Assembly: GCA_965224765.1 (NCBI GenBank)
Contig: CBDDAC010000029.1
Location: 868,001-932,000, forward strand
Origin: CAZDBA01 sp965224765
Lineage (GTDB): Bacteria; Planctomycetota; Planctomycetia; Pirellulales; Pirellulaceae
DNA length: 64,000 bases
Direction of reading: 5' to 3'
Notes under the pieces: model-generated
What the model saw: only the letters and a program-made list of their open reading frames with translations
The model's database searches: none
What the model was told of the DNA's origin: nothing
Shown here: positions 16,725-25,969 of the stretch, in pieces
How positions within the stretch are numbered: the stretch's first letter is position 1
How the letters are laid out: the number at the start of each line of letters is the position of its first letter
Program-made: the position numbers and the translations under genes

Positions 16725-17000
16725 CTAGTCGGGTTACCATGGATGAATACTTCTAAGTTATCGCTTCGTGTACGAATGAAAGATCGCAGCCACTTCACGG
16801 AGACCAGATTCAAAGCGGAAGTTGATGAACTAAGGGCTCATGTGCAAATCGCGCAGGATGAATTCTTGGGTGCCATGCTCCTCGCAACGCGTGGGCTACG
16901 CCTTAACGAGAATCGATTGAGTAGATTTCGAAGCTTAGACTGCCAACGAACCAATCTCAAAAGAACATGGCCACGCGAGCGAGGCCATGGCACCCAGTGC

Positions 17001-17133
17001 TCGGGTTTCTATGAACCACTGTTTCTAAGTTTTCGCTTCATGTCCAAATGAAAAAGTCACAGCCTTGTCGGGTTTCTATGAACCACTGCTTCAAAGTGTC
17101 GATTCGTGTACGAATGAAAAGTCACCGCCTCGT
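17001..17133. repeat. Two tandem 67-bp repeats
   Basis: Both units open TCGGGTTTCTATGAACCACT and end with a CGAATGAAAAGTCAC-like sequence; the first spans 17001-17067 and the second 17068-17133. A third, more diverged unit starts at 16729, and a distant relative follows the palindrome at 47341-47400. Noncoding. Confidence 0.85.
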
Positions 17134-17178
17134 TCCGTACGCTCTATATTGCGCACTCGTGTAGGAGTTGAAACAAAA

Positions 17179-17218
17179 TCAGAATTGTTTCGGCAGGAGC
17201 CTCAACCTCCCAGTTAAG
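17179..17218 (+). repeat. Dispersed intergenic repeat, copy 2 of 5 (GGCAGGAGCC family)
   Basis: The core TTTCGGCAGGAGCCTCAACC followed by TCCC lies at 17188-17211, preceded by AGAATTG as in copies 3 and 4. It sits immediately after the 3' end of the RND pump gene. Confidence 0.88.
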
Positions 17219-17222
17219 CAGC

Positions 17223-20200
17223 TCAATTCAATTCCAGCGTTGGTTGAACTCGTTGTCCCGTTTCAGGAAGTCCATTTTGCGCGACTCCATTCGATTCGCG
17301 CTGAGGCGGTATCTCACTTTCTGCTTCGCCTTGTCCGCGGTGTTCACTGGCAAGTAGCAAGTACAAGGCGGGAACAACGAATAGAGTGAAAAACGTCCCG
17401 GTCGCCATGCCAACGACCAAAACAATTCCAATGCTGTTTCGAGCTGCGGCTCCGGCGCCGACAACAAAGACTAGCGGCAGGTGCCCCAGGACCGTCGCAA
17501 ATGAGGTCATCAGTACTGGACGCAATCGAGTTTTCGCTGCTTGAGTAAGGGCCGTTCGCTTGTCAGCCCCTCGTTCTTTTAATGCGTTGGCAAATTCGAC
17601 AATCAAGATTCCGTTTTTGGCAACGAGTCCGACCAACGTAATCAATCCGACTTGCGAATAGATGTTGATTGTGGTGAAGTCTAAGCAGGTCAACGTTAAC
17701 ACTGCCGCCATGGCCAGTGGAACCGAACCAAGCAATACGATTAATGGGTCGCGGAACGATCTGAACTGAGCAGCCAGGACCAGATAAATCAAAACAAGCG
17801 CAAACCCCAGTGTGGTGGCGAGTTTCGAACCCTCGTTTTTGATCTGCCGTGACTCTCCAGCGTAGTCCAGTGATACCGCTGGTCCCGCAACATCTTTTGC
17901 GATCTGTTCAAGCACGTCCAGTCCGCTCGATTTCGTAACGCCTGGAAAAACTGCCGCATTAATTCGCACCGCGCTTTGTTGTTGGAAACGGGCCAGCGTA
18001 CGGGGTGCCGTTTCAGGCTCAATGGATGCGAACGTAGATACTGGGATCAATTGACCGTCCGAACTTCGCACGCGAAGATCCATCAGCGCACCGGGTGATT
18101 GACGGTCAGCGGATTCAAGCTGAGGGATCACACGATAGGAGCGATTGAAGAAATTGAAGCGATTGACGTATCCGCCACCCAGTAAAACCCCCAGTTCCTG
18201 GCCGACGGCTGCCTGGTCCAATCCAAAATCCGCCAAACGCTCGCGGTCAACAATGACACGAGCTTGAGGAAGGTCAATTTTCAGGTCTGAATCTACAAAG
18301 AGAAATAGGTTGGCTTCTCGGGCTCTGCGAACAATCTCGTCGGCGAGTTCACGTTGGCGGGTCACCGGAAGGTCACTCTTTATCACCAATTCAACGTCGA
18401 AATTGCCAGCACCGGGCAAAGGCGGCACCAGTACGGGAAAGGCCTCCAGGCCAGGATTCATTGCTGCGGCCATAAAGACGTCGGGCAATATCTCCTGGGT
18501 GTTGCGTGTTCTTTCGTCCCAGTCCGTGGTGACCACACCGCCAAAGCCACCGCCGGCTGTTACAAGCGACCACATATAATCAGTCTCAGGGATCTGCTGA
18601 AACCCTTGGGCAAGCTGGCCCGCCCATTTCGTCGAAGCCTCCAAAGTTGCATCAGGTGCTGAGGTCAGCACCACCGTAATTGCTCCTTCGTCTTCGACGG
18701 GAGCAAGTTCTTTCGCGGAAAACATGTAAAGCGGAACTGCCGTCATGGCAAACAGAAGTGTGGCTAAAGCGACAGCAATTCGCAGGTCCAACACGAGATG
18801 GAGTAGACCGCCGTACCAACGCTTGATGACTTCAAAAAGACGGTTTACTTGGCGGGTCAGCCAACCTTCACGTCCGCCTTCAGGAATCAAGTACGCGCTC
18901 ATGATCGGTGAAAGTGTCACTGCGACGATTCCTGAAACCACGACGGCAGCCGCCAACGTGAACGCAAACTCCCGGAACAGCATTCCCGTCAAGCCACCTT
19001 GGAACCCGATGGGTGCATAGACAACCGCCAGAGTAATCGTCATGGCGATTACCGGGCCGACCAATTCGCGCGCGCCGATCAGCGCAGCGTTGATTCGCCC
19101 ATTCCCGTTTTGTATATGCCGTTGGATATTTTCAACGACGACAATGGCGTCATCTACAACCAGCCCGACCGCCAGCACGATGGCCAACAAGGTCAACAGA
19201 TTTAGTGAGAAACCCATCAACAGCATGAATAAGGTGGCGCCAACCAATGAAACTGGCATGGCAACCAGGGGAACCAGGGCGGTTCGAACGGACCCCATGA
19301 AAAGGAACACCACCAGCCCGACGATCAGTACCGTCTCACCCAGGGTTTTTGAGATTTCTGCGAGTGACTTACGCATGAACATTGTGCCGTCATAAGCTAG
19401 CTGCATTTCAACATGCGCAGGCAAGTCAGCTTTCAGCTCGTCCATGGCGGCTTGTAGGCCAGTCGAAACGTCGATCTCGTTGGTGCCGGGCAGCGGCCAA
19501 ACACTGATGTAAACCGCTTTCTTTCCGCGATGCATCGCAGTAGCCATCGGTTCTTCGCTCCCCAGTTCCACACGGGCGACATCATGCAGGCGGATCGTTT
19601 GACCTGGAGAGTCCGCGGTCGAGGGAGTTTGGCTGACGATCATTTCGTTAAACTCCTCCACAGAACGTAAATCTGTGTTGGTCAACAAGTCGATTTGCAC
19701 GCTTTCGCTTTTGACTTGTCCGATTGCCGCCAGAAAATTGTTTCTTTGTAGCGCGGAGTAGATATCTCCGGGGGTCAGATTGAGTTCGCTCAAGCGGGTC
19801 GGTGAAATCCAAATTCGCATCGCTGGCGTTTGCCCCGCTTCGATTCCGACTCGTTGGACGCCTGGAAGAATGGAGAGTCTTGGCTGTACATTTCGAGTCA
19901 AAAAGTCCGTGAGCTGAGACAGGTCATACTCATCCGAAGTAAAACTCAGGTAGAACGTTGCATAGGGTCGGTCTGCCCGAATCAATTCGATCGATGGAGG
20001 CTCAGCCTCGCTGGGCAGTTCACTTCGGACTTGCTGCAATCGGGCGTTGACCTCCGCCAGGGCTTTGGTCGAATCGTGGTTCAAGTTCAATCGAAGTGTG
20101 ACGGTGCTGACTCCAGCAGTGCTGCTTGATTCAACGTAGTCAATTCCTGCAATCGACGAGATGGCTCGCTCGATGGGAGTCGTCAGGAATCCTCGCACGG

Positions 20201-20375
20201 TTTCTGCACTTGCGCCAAAGTACACCGTGGACACCATGATCGAAGTGCTCTCAAGTTTGGGGTACTGTTGAACTGGTAGGTTCATCGCACAGCGAACGCC
20301 AACCAATACGAGAATCAGGTTGATGACGATCGCCAATACCGGATGTCGAATAAAAAGATCCGTAATCGATTTCAT
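17223..20375 (-). CDS. RND-family multidrug efflux permease (AcrB/HAE1 type)
   Basis: This 1050-residue protein has the standard length and layout: helix 1 (ITDLFIRHPVLAIVINLIL), the first periplasmic porter loop, helices 2-6, the second loop and helices 8-12. The proton-relay aspartates lie in LAVGLVVDDAIVVVENIQRH. It would pump hydrophobic compounds out of the inner membrane or periplasm using the proton gradient, together with an adaptor and an outer-membrane channel. The ATG overlaps the adaptor stop (20372-20375). No TolC-like channel gene is present in the operon, so one must be supplied from elsewhere. Confidence 0.95.
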   Translation of the reverse strand: MKSITDLFIRHPVLAIVINLILVLVGVRCAMNLPVQQYPKLESTSIMVSTVYFGASAETVRGFLTTPIERAISSIAGIDYVESSSTAGVSTVTLRLNLNHDSTKALAEVNARLQQVRSELPSEAEPPSIELIRADRPYATFYLSFTSDEYDLSQLTDFLTRNVQPRLSILPGVQRVGIEAGQTPAMRIWISPTRLSELNLTPGDIYSALQRNNFLAAIGQVKSESVQIDLLTNTDLRSVEEFNEMIVSQTPSTADSPGQTIRLHDVARVELGSEEPMATAMHRGKKAVYISVWPLPGTNEIDVSTGLQAAMDELKADLPAHVEMQLAYDGTMFMRKSLAEISKTLGETVLIVGLVVFLFMGSVRTALVPLVAMPVSLVGATLFMLLMGFSLNLLTLLAIVLAVGLVVDDAIVVVENIQRHIQNGNGRINAALIGARELVGPVIAMTITLAVVYAPIGFQGGLTGMLFREFAFTLAAAVVVSGIVAVTLSPIMSAYLIPEGGREGWLTRQVNRLFEVIKRWYGGLLHLVLDLRIAVALATLLFAMTAVPLYMFSAKELAPVEDEGAITVVLTSAPDATLEASTKWAGQLAQGFQQIPETDYMWSLVTAGGGFGGVVTTDWDERTRNTQEILPDVFMAAAMNPGLEAFPVLVPPLPGAGNFDVELVIKSDLPVTRQRELADEIVRRAREANLFLFVDSDLKIDLPQARVIVDRERLADFGLDQAAVGQELGVLLGGGYVNRFNFFNRSYRVIPQLESADRQSPGALMDLRVRSSDGQLIPVSTFASIEPETAPRTLARFQQQSAVRINAAVFPGVTKSSGLDVLEQIAKDVAGPAVSLDYAGESRQIKNEGSKLATTLGFALVLIYLVLAAQFRSFRDPLIVLLGSVPLAMAAVLTLTCLDFTTINIYSQVGLITLVGLVAKNGILIVEFANALKERGADKRTALTQAAKTRLRPVLMTSFATVLGHLPLVFVVGAGAAARNSIGIVLVVGMATGTFFTLFVVPALYLLLASEHRGQGEAESEIPPQRESNGVAQNGLPETGQRVQPTLELN

Positions 20376-21511
20376 GGTCGTTCTCCCGCTGAGGGAATGA
20401 GTAGCGAACCCTCCATGATTTTGAACGAGCCATCGGTAACCACCTCGTCGCCTGAGGACAGGCCGTCGACAACATAATTGAGTTCCCCGCTGCTTCCAGC
20501 GACCAGGACAACTTGTGCTTTCGCCCTAAGTTCAGGGAGCGAGCCTTGGCTCTTATCCTGGGCATCCTTTTTAACAGCTACGTAGACCATCGTCCCGGCG
20601 GGGCTACGCCGAATGGCAGTTGCCGGAACGGCCAAAGCTTGAACGGGCGGACCGTAGTCAACGGTAATACGTACGGAATTGCCTGGGCGTAGCGTGTCTG
20701 GATAGGTTGTGAGTTTGGCCCTCGCCATGAGAGATCGTGACGCCGGATCGGCTCGCGAATCCAACGCGACAATCTGGGCCATCACTTCACCGTCCAGTTG
20801 CATGGTTACGCTGTCACCGATCTTGACCGAATTGCCCACATGGGCCGGCATCGAGAAATCGACAAACAGATAATCCGCAATGCCCTCTAGGGTCGTAATT
20901 TCGCTTCCTTCCAACAAGTATTGGCCTGGGTGAAGTTCGAACAACCCGACTTGAGCATCGAATTTGGCCACGATCGTTTTACGTTCCACGATTGCTTTTA
21001 GTCGTTCGCATTCGGCTTGAGCGCGTGCCGCTTCTGCTTCTGCGACCTCGTATTCCTGTTGGGTATTTGCGTTCGCTTGGCTCAAACGCCGAGAGCGATT
21101 CAAAGCGGCTTCGGCCAAACGGAATGTTGCTTGAGCTATTTTTAGGTCAGCTTGCTCGATTCGATCATCGAATTGGACAAGCACATCACCAGCTTTTACG
21201 GTTCCGCCGGGAACCATTGCCACTTCCTTGACAACGCCTGTTAGTTCGTTGCGGAGGCGAACTGACTTATGGGCAAGTACACTGCCAACGATGACCGTTT
21301 GGTTTCGAAACACGATTGGCACCGCTTCTTCAAGTGAAACGGCAACCGGCATTTCAGGAGGGGGAGGTGCCGACATCGCTGCATTCATCTGGCTATACTT
21401 TGTCCAATAGATTAATGCGATGATTGAGGCGACAGCGGCCAACAGCCCAATGGAGAGCAAGAATCTGATTGTGTAGCGTCCCCAGACTCGAAGTGTTTCT
21501 TTTGCAATCAT
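20372..21511 (-). CDS. RND efflux periplasmic adaptor (membrane fusion protein, HlyD/AcrA type)
   Basis: The 379-residue protein starts with one membrane anchor (about 13-35). The lipoyl half-motif ELTGVVKEVAMVPGGTVKAGDVLVQFDDR, broken here only by length, spans about residues 88-116 and is split by an alpha-hairpin (about 118-175). Beta-barrel and membrane-proximal segments (TLRPGNSVRITVDYGP) follow. It bridges the RND pump and an outer-membrane channel. It overlaps both neighbours by ATGA, so regulator, adaptor and pump are translationally coupled. Confidence 0.92.
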   Translation of the reverse strand: MIAKETLRVWGRYTIRFLLSIGLLAAVASIIALIYWTKYSQMNAAMSAPPPPEMPVAVSLEEAVPIVFRNQTVIVGSVLAHKSVRLRNELTGVVKEVAMVPGGTVKAGDVLVQFDDRIEQADLKIAQATFRLAEAALNRSRRLSQANANTQQEYEVAEAEAARAQAECERLKAIVERKTIVAKFDAQVGLFELHPGQYLLEGSEITTLEGIADYLFVDFSMPAHVGNSVKIGDSVTMQLDGEVMAQIVALDSRADPASRSLMARAKLTTYPDTLRPGNSVRITVDYGPPVQALAVPATAIRRSPAGTMVYVAVKKDAQDKSQGSLPELRAKAQVVLVAGSSGELNYVVDGLSSGDEVVTDGSFKIMEGSLLIPSAGERP

Positions 21512-22137
21512 GATGCGTCTCCTGCTACCAGTTTCTTCTTCGTTGTCGTCTTGGGTTTGCCAGGCTTGGCTTGCGAGTTGATTTCGGTGTCGATCATTCG
21601 AATGAGTTGCAATCGAATCTTGGTCGCCTTCTTGGTGACAGCTGCGTGAGGCAAAACGGCCGATTGCAGCCAGAGTCCGTCAACGGTCGCAACGATCAGT
21701 TCGAGCAATGCTGTTGAAATCCCGTCTCCTTTCAGTTCCTTTTCCAGGCGAGCGTAATAGTCTTTTGCTGCAGAAATACCTTGACCCTGCATCAGCGCAA
21801 TCATGACCGAGGCGTCGTCTCGGCGATCTGTCGGATTGCACATTGCTGGATCCTTCAACATCAAATCGACATAGGCCTTGATGCGCCGGCCTGTTCCTTT
21901 TCGTAGCGTTGCCAGATGTTCATGAACGGAATCCAGGCATGCGGTAGAGGACCGATCAATAAATGCGTCCACCAAGGCTTCTTTGGTGGAGTAGTGGTGC
22001 ATCAGTCCACCCTTGCTGACCTTGGAGCGATTGCAAACGGCCGACAATGTCACCGCTGCCAACCCACCCTCATGGATAAGATCTCTTACGGCAAAAAAGA
22101 TCAGGTCAATTTTTGATTCGCCAGTCGATTTATTCAT
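21508..22137 (-). CDS. TetR-family transcriptional regulator of the efflux operon
   Basis: About 209 residues from the ATG at 22137. The N-terminal helix-turn-helix reads AVTLSAVCNRSKVSKGGLMHHYSTKEAL, given here only to mark residues 25-52, and is typical of TetR proteins; the C-terminal half is a variable ligand-binding domain. An earlier in-frame start (22179) is rejected because it would place the likely operator inside the gene. The regulator is the first gene of the regulator-adaptor-pump operon, so autoregulation with derepression by pump substrates is expected. Confidence 0.88.
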   Translation of the reverse strand: MNKSTGESKIDLIFFAVRDLIHEGGLAAVTLSAVCNRSKVSKGGLMHHYSTKEALVDAFIDRSSTACLDSVHEHLATLRKGTGRRIKAYVDLMLKDPAMCNPTDRRDDASVMIALMQGQGISAAKDYYARLEKELKGDGISTALLELIVATVDGLWLQSAVLPHAAVTKKATKIRLQLIRMIDTEINSQAKPGKPKTTTKKKLVAGDAS

Positions 22138-22152
22138 AAGTACCAGAGTACA

Positions 22153-22168
22153 GACCAACCGGTCGGTC
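22153..22168. promoter_or_regulatory. Probable TetR-family operator
   Basis: GACCAACCGGTCGGTC is a 16-base imperfect palindrome (two mismatched positions) ending 16 bases before the regulator ATG. GACC/GGTC half-sites around a central CCGG are common for TetR-family repressors. Its place between promoter and start fits self-repression of the operon. Confidence 0.65.
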
Positions 22169-22381
22169 GCTAGGTGCAATCGCGAATTTTGGCGAGAAAA
22201 AGCTACGCAGACGTCAGCGTTTTAGTCTCGAAAGACTTTCGGAGACGAGTAATGGAATCTGGTTGAGCCGATCGCAACAAGAATTGCCGGGCAGACAAGT
22301 GCGTTCTGGGCCTTTGAGCTGCCGCCATCCCGACCATGGACCCATGGAGAACGGAACTTTGTTCTTGGGCGGCAAGAGCGT

Positions 22382-22573
22382 TTACTCGTCCATGTTCTTC
22401 AGGTTGCCGTTTTCGTCGTAACGAACAATCGCAAAATAGATAAACGTTACGATGGAGATCGGAAAGATGGACATGAATATGGGATGCACAAAGATGGCCA
22501 GGAAGATTCCGCTAAGTAGAAACCCGATCCAGAGCCACCAAGTGTCTCGCAAAAGTCCTTCAAAGGGTTTCAT
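22382..22573 (-). CDS. Small two-helix membrane protein
   Basis: This 63-residue protein contains two hydrophobic helices (about 12-30 and 31-50) and a polar acidic tail RYDENGNLKNMDE. Composition and the clean ATG support a real gene, but no family was recognised. It is in the same direction as the DUF1080 gene upstream, 89 bases away. Confidence 0.6.
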   Translation of the reverse strand: MKPFEGLLRDTWWLWIGFLLSGIFLAIFVHPIFMSIFPISIVTFIYFAIVRYDENGNLKNMDE

Positions 22574-22662
22574 CGTTCAGAGTTTCGCTTAGGTGAATCG
22601 CAGTTTTGGTCGCTATTGTCGAGAAGCATCGCGAGGGAGGTTTTGGAACGGTGCAGTTTGCA

Positions 22663-23454
22663 CTAGCCTTTGTCGCCGTCGGCTTCAGCGGGATTTTTAC
22701 CCACCAATGGCGAAATGTTTTCGCGAACCCAGATGTTTCGAAAGCGAACTGGATTGCCATGATTTTGAATCGAAAATGGAAGCTTCTCCGCATGTTGAGA
22801 ATAAGATGCGGGTTTCTCCCAGAATGTACCACCTTGAACTTCAAAGTGATTGTGAATCAAAACTCCGTTGTGTAGCACCGTGATGTACGCGGGTGATTGG
22901 AGACTTCCATCTTCCGCCCATCGTGGCGCTTGAAAAATAATGTCATAGGTCTGCCATTCACCGGGAGCTCGACATGCGTTGACCGTTGGGGGTTGTTGTT
23001 TGTAGACCGCTCCACACTGTCCGTCGAAATAAGTTTCGTTCTCAAAGGAATCGAGGATTTGAACTTCGTATTTGCCCATCAGGTAGACGCCGCTGTTGCC
23101 ACGGCCTTGTCCATTGCCCTGGACCTTTTCAGGCGAGGTAAACTCAAGATGCAGTTGGCAGTCACCAAATGCCTGCAATGACTGGATGCCCGCGCCCTGG
23201 ACTTCCGCATAGCCATTTTCGACTTTCCATTTTTCGCCATTCTTGAATGCCGACATGTCGGTTCCGTCAAAAAGAACGACTGCATCCGATGGGGCTTTTT
23301 CTGTGCTGCCCGGATTTACAACAGGTGGCTGGGGCCAAACGATTCCGCTCTTGTATTCATCGACCGACGAAAACCCTGAGCCAGATGCAACGATCGCTCC
23401 AATGGTGAAGCAGGTGACGAGGGATAAAACTTGTTTGGATAGGGAATTGATCAT
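22663..23454 (-). CDS. Exported DUF1080 (3-keto-disaccharide hydrolase-like) protein
   Basis: About 263 residues from ATG 23454; a TTG three codons earlier is also open. A signal peptide (about 1-25) precedes a concanavalin-like beta-sandwich of the DUF1080 family. It is recognised by VVLFDGTDMSAFKNGEKWKV near 60-80, GNSGVYLMGKYEVQILDSF in the middle and the C-terminal RFRNIWVRE. Family members are abundant in planctomycetes, and some hydrolyse 3-keto-glycosides; the substrate here is unknown. The protein should act in the periplasm or outside the cell. Confidence 0.9.
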   Translation of the reverse strand: MINSLSKQVLSLVTCFTIGAIVASGSGFSSVDEYKSGIVWPQPPVVNPGSTEKAPSDAVVLFDGTDMSAFKNGEKWKVENGYAEVQGAGIQSLQAFGDCQLHLEFTSPEKVQGNGQGRGNSGVYLMGKYEVQILDSFENETYFDGQCGAVYKQQPPTVNACRAPGEWQTYDIIFQAPRWAEDGSLQSPAYITVLHNGVLIHNHFEVQGGTFWEKPASYSQHAEKLPFSIQNHGNPVRFRNIWVRENISPLVGKNPAEADGDKG

Positions 23455-24020
23455 TGTTGGCAAATCAAATATTCAGAAACGATAGTTGATGGGGTTAATG
23501 CCATCACGCTTTTTCGAAAATTAACAAGTTGGGAATTGTACAAAAAAATTCGCGGCATCAACATTAGCTGAATGGATTTACACGAGAAATTGAGTCGATT
23601 TGTCGCGATTCTTGGTCAGGATGATGAAACCTTGTGTGTTCCCAGACAATCGAATCCACTGTTCTGGGGGGCCATAAGGATTAGGGGTTCTCCGGGGTTC
23701 TCCAGGATAGCCCGGATGGAATCTTGGCTATTTTTTTCCAGGCCCGCGACGGTGTATTGTGAGCTATTTTCTAAGCCGTGATGGACAAGGCCGTATTCCA
23801 ATATTGATTGGAGAATCAGCTCTTTTGCCCCGTGAAGTCTTACTCGGGATCAGGGGGCGTATCGAGTTGGTTCGCAGTCATGAAGGCGAGCCGGTTTTGC
23901 GACCGGTCGAACCCTGCGCGGCTGCTGCGAGAATTGAACGATGTCAGGCTGGCAGAGCGAGGTTCGCATCAATGGAACGATCGTTCACTCAATCCCATGA
24001 CGAGACGAAAAGGGAGTGGG
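23455..24020. other. Intergenic region, nothing recognised
   Basis: About 566 bases lie between the thiolase 3' end and the DUF1080 start. It contains a direct double GGGGTTCTCC at about 23683-23702 but no convincing gene. The DUF1080 promoter is expected near 23460-23560. Confidence 0.5.
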
Positions 24021-25172
24021 TCACTTGCACTGGAACTTGCGCACCAGGATGGACATTCCCTGACCACCTCCAACGCAAAGTGTAGCCAAGCCCAGTGCAC
24101 CGTTTTCGAATTGTGATGTGGCCAATCGATGTTCCAGCGTCATCAAGAGTCTCAGGCCACTGGCACCGAGCGGATGCCCGAGGGCCATTGCGCCTCCCCA
24201 GCAATTCACGACGTCCAGCGGGATCGATAACTCTTCAAGCGAGGCAAGTACCTGAATTGCAAACGCTTCGTTGATTTCTACCGCGGCAAGGTCTGATCCT
24301 GAGATGCTTTGTCGTTCGAAAATGATTTGAGTTGCTGGAACGGGTCCCATTCCCATGAGCTCCGGTGGCACATGGCCAACGGCGATGTCAACAATCTCCA
24401 GACCACAGGTAACGCCGTTTTCAACAGCAAAGTCTTTTTGCAAAACCCACCCCGCTGTGGCGCCGTCAGAAAGTGGTGAACTGGTTGCCGCAGTGACAGA
24501 ACCGTTCTCTCGAAATGCCGGTTTCAGACTGGCGATTTTTTCGTGATTGACGGGGAAGCGAATGAACTCATCACGGTCGACCAGCAATGGGTGAATGTGT
24601 TTTTGATAGTGGCCTGCCTCGTAGGCTGCGAATGCACATTGATGGCTTCGCGCAGCGAGTTCCTCTTGCTTCTGCCTATTCAGATGCGGGTAGTTGTCGG
24701 CAACCCGCTCGGCGGTTTCGCCGTTGGGAGTGTAGGCCAACGGATTGGTTTTTTTGATCCGGTCAGATTCACTGAAGTTCGAGCCTCGACGGGGGACACG
24801 GCTCATGGACTCAATGCCGCCGACGGCAAACATTTTTCCCCATCCACCAGCGACACGGCCAGCAGCAATTGCAGCAGCTTCGAGGCTGCTGGCGCAAAGT
24901 CGATTTACGGTCGCCCCGGGAACCGGCCAATCCAGTCCTATCGAAGTCATCCGAGCCAGGTTGTAGCCTTGTTCTCCTTCTGGGTAGGCACATCCCACCA
25001 GAAGATCGTCTGGGACGGCGGCCTGAAGTTTTTGAGGAAGTTGGCTTTGAGCTGCATCGAACAACTCGATCAGCATGTCGTCAGGTCTCAAGTCAACGTA
25101 GGCACCCTTGTGGGCTCGACAGAATGGTGTTCGGATTCCGCCTGTAAAGATAGCTGTGGTCATCGAATTCAA
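24021..25172 (-). CDS. Thiolase (acetyl-CoA acyltransferase)
   Basis: This 383-residue thiolase has the nucleophilic Cys93 in NRLCASSLEA, the histidine motif GHPLGASG and the second catalytic cysteine in ATLCVGGGQG near the C-terminus. It catalyses thiolytic cleavage of 3-ketoacyl-CoA or the reverse condensation. The gene lies 18 bases downstream of a CoA-transferase B subunit gene, so the pair probably handles acetoacetate or another 3-oxoacid: activation to the CoA ester, then cleavage to acetyl-CoA. A second ATG three codons in is an equally possible start. Confidence 0.92.
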   Translation of the reverse strand: MNSMTTAIFTGGIRTPFCRAHKGAYVDLRPDDMLIELFDAAQSQLPQKLQAAVPDDLLVGCAYPEGEQGYNLARMTSIGLDWPVPGATVNRLCASSLEAAAIAAGRVAGGWGKMFAVGGIESMSRVPRRGSNFSESDRIKKTNPLAYTPNGETAERVADNYPHLNRQKQEELAARSHQCAFAAYEAGHYQKHIHPLLVDRDEFIRFPVNHEKIASLKPAFRENGSVTAATSSPLSDGATAGWVLQKDFAVENGVTCGLEIVDIAVGHVPPELMGMGPVPATQIIFERQSISGSDLAAVEINEAFAIQVLASLEELSIPLDVVNCWGGAMALGHPLGASGLRLLMTLEHRLATSQFENGALGLATLCVGGGQGMSILVRKFQCK

Positions 25173-25190
25173 TCAGTTGGGCCGTTGAGT

Positions 25191-25835
25191 TTATGCGAGT
25201 AGTGAGGGATCAAGTCCAAGGTCGTCGCGTGAGACGCCTGGTGCCAGTTTGATAACTTCGAATGCTGCACCGGTCGGAACAAAAATCCCCAGGTTGGTGA
25301 CGATCTTGTGGACCACCTTCATTCCCGTAAGGGGAAGTTGGCAACGCTTTAGGAGTTTACAATCGCCGCGTTTGGAAAAATGGCTGAGCATGGTAATGAT
25401 TAGCTTGGCGCCGTGCACGAGATCCATTGCTCCGCCCATTCCCGTCACTTTTTTTCCGGGGATCATCCAATTGGCAAGATTGCCTTCGACGTCGACTTCC
25501 ATGGCTCCCAGGATGCAGCAGTCGATGTGGCCACCGCGAATCATCCCGAAGCTCATTGAACTGTCAAAGTAGCTCGCGCCAGCTCGAACAGAGATGGTCT
25601 CTTTTCCCGCGTTGATAAGCGTTGGCGAAACGGTTTGCTCGGTTGGTCTTCCGCTGACACCGAGGACACCGTTTTCGGAATGAATGATGATTTGCTTTTC
25701 TGCAGGGATACGTTCAGCCACCAGCGTAGGCATTCCGATGCCGAGATTGAGGCTGGATCCAGGTACCAGAGTCGAGGCGACTTCGTCGGCCATCTCGATT
25801 TTGGACCAACCGTCTGGTTTGTTTTCGGTGTTCAT
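25191..25835 (-). CDS. scoB: 3-oxoacid CoA-transferase subunit B
   Basis: The 214-residue protein matches the beta subunit of class I CoA transferases. LNLGIGMPTLVAERI comes early, the catalytic glutamate is E54 in HSENGVLG, and GAMEVDVEGNLANWMIPG with GMGGAMDLVHGAKL follows. It transfers CoA between succinyl-CoA or acetyl-CoA and a 3-oxoacid such as acetoacetate. The A subunit is not adjacent: it lies about 3.2 kb upstream at 29006-29704 in the same direction, separated by a PilZ gene on the other strand, the aminomutase gene and a repeat cluster. The two subunits are expected to assemble together. Confidence 0.93.
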   Translation of the reverse strand: MNTENKPDGWSKIEMADEVASTLVPGSSLNLGIGMPTLVAERIPAEKQIIIHSENGVLGVSGRPTEQTVSPTLINAGKETISVRAGASYFDSSMSFGMIRGGHIDCCILGAMEVDVEGNLANWMIPGKKVTGMGGAMDLVHGAKLIITMLSHFSKRGDCKLLKRCQLPLTGMKVVHKIVTNLGIFVPTGAAFEVIKLAPGVSRDDLGLDPSLLA

Positions 25836-25969
25836 GTGGACTCGATATTCTGGGTAAGCCGTTTAATCGTTACAGGCGAATCAATTTCAGTCTTTTGTTT
25901 TGTGGGCGAAGTTAAACGCCGTCGAGCTCAACGCAACGTACTATCTTCAAGTATCTGATTCCACATGCA

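Larger units (their letters stand above)
16729..17222. repeat. Repeat-dense intergenic region right of the insertion sequence
   Basis: This 494-base stretch starts with the resumed arm of the interrupted palindrome. It then holds a degenerate copy of the 67-base unit found downstream (16729-16795), fragments of a CATGCTCCTCGC-type palindrome (about 16872 and 16967-16996), two tandem 67-base units and one copy of the GGCAGGAGCC repeat. Short open frames here are translations of repeats, not genes. Confidence 0.7.

Noticed and set aside
24543..25202. 219-codon rightward frame
   Set aside because: Antisense shadow of the thiolase gene.
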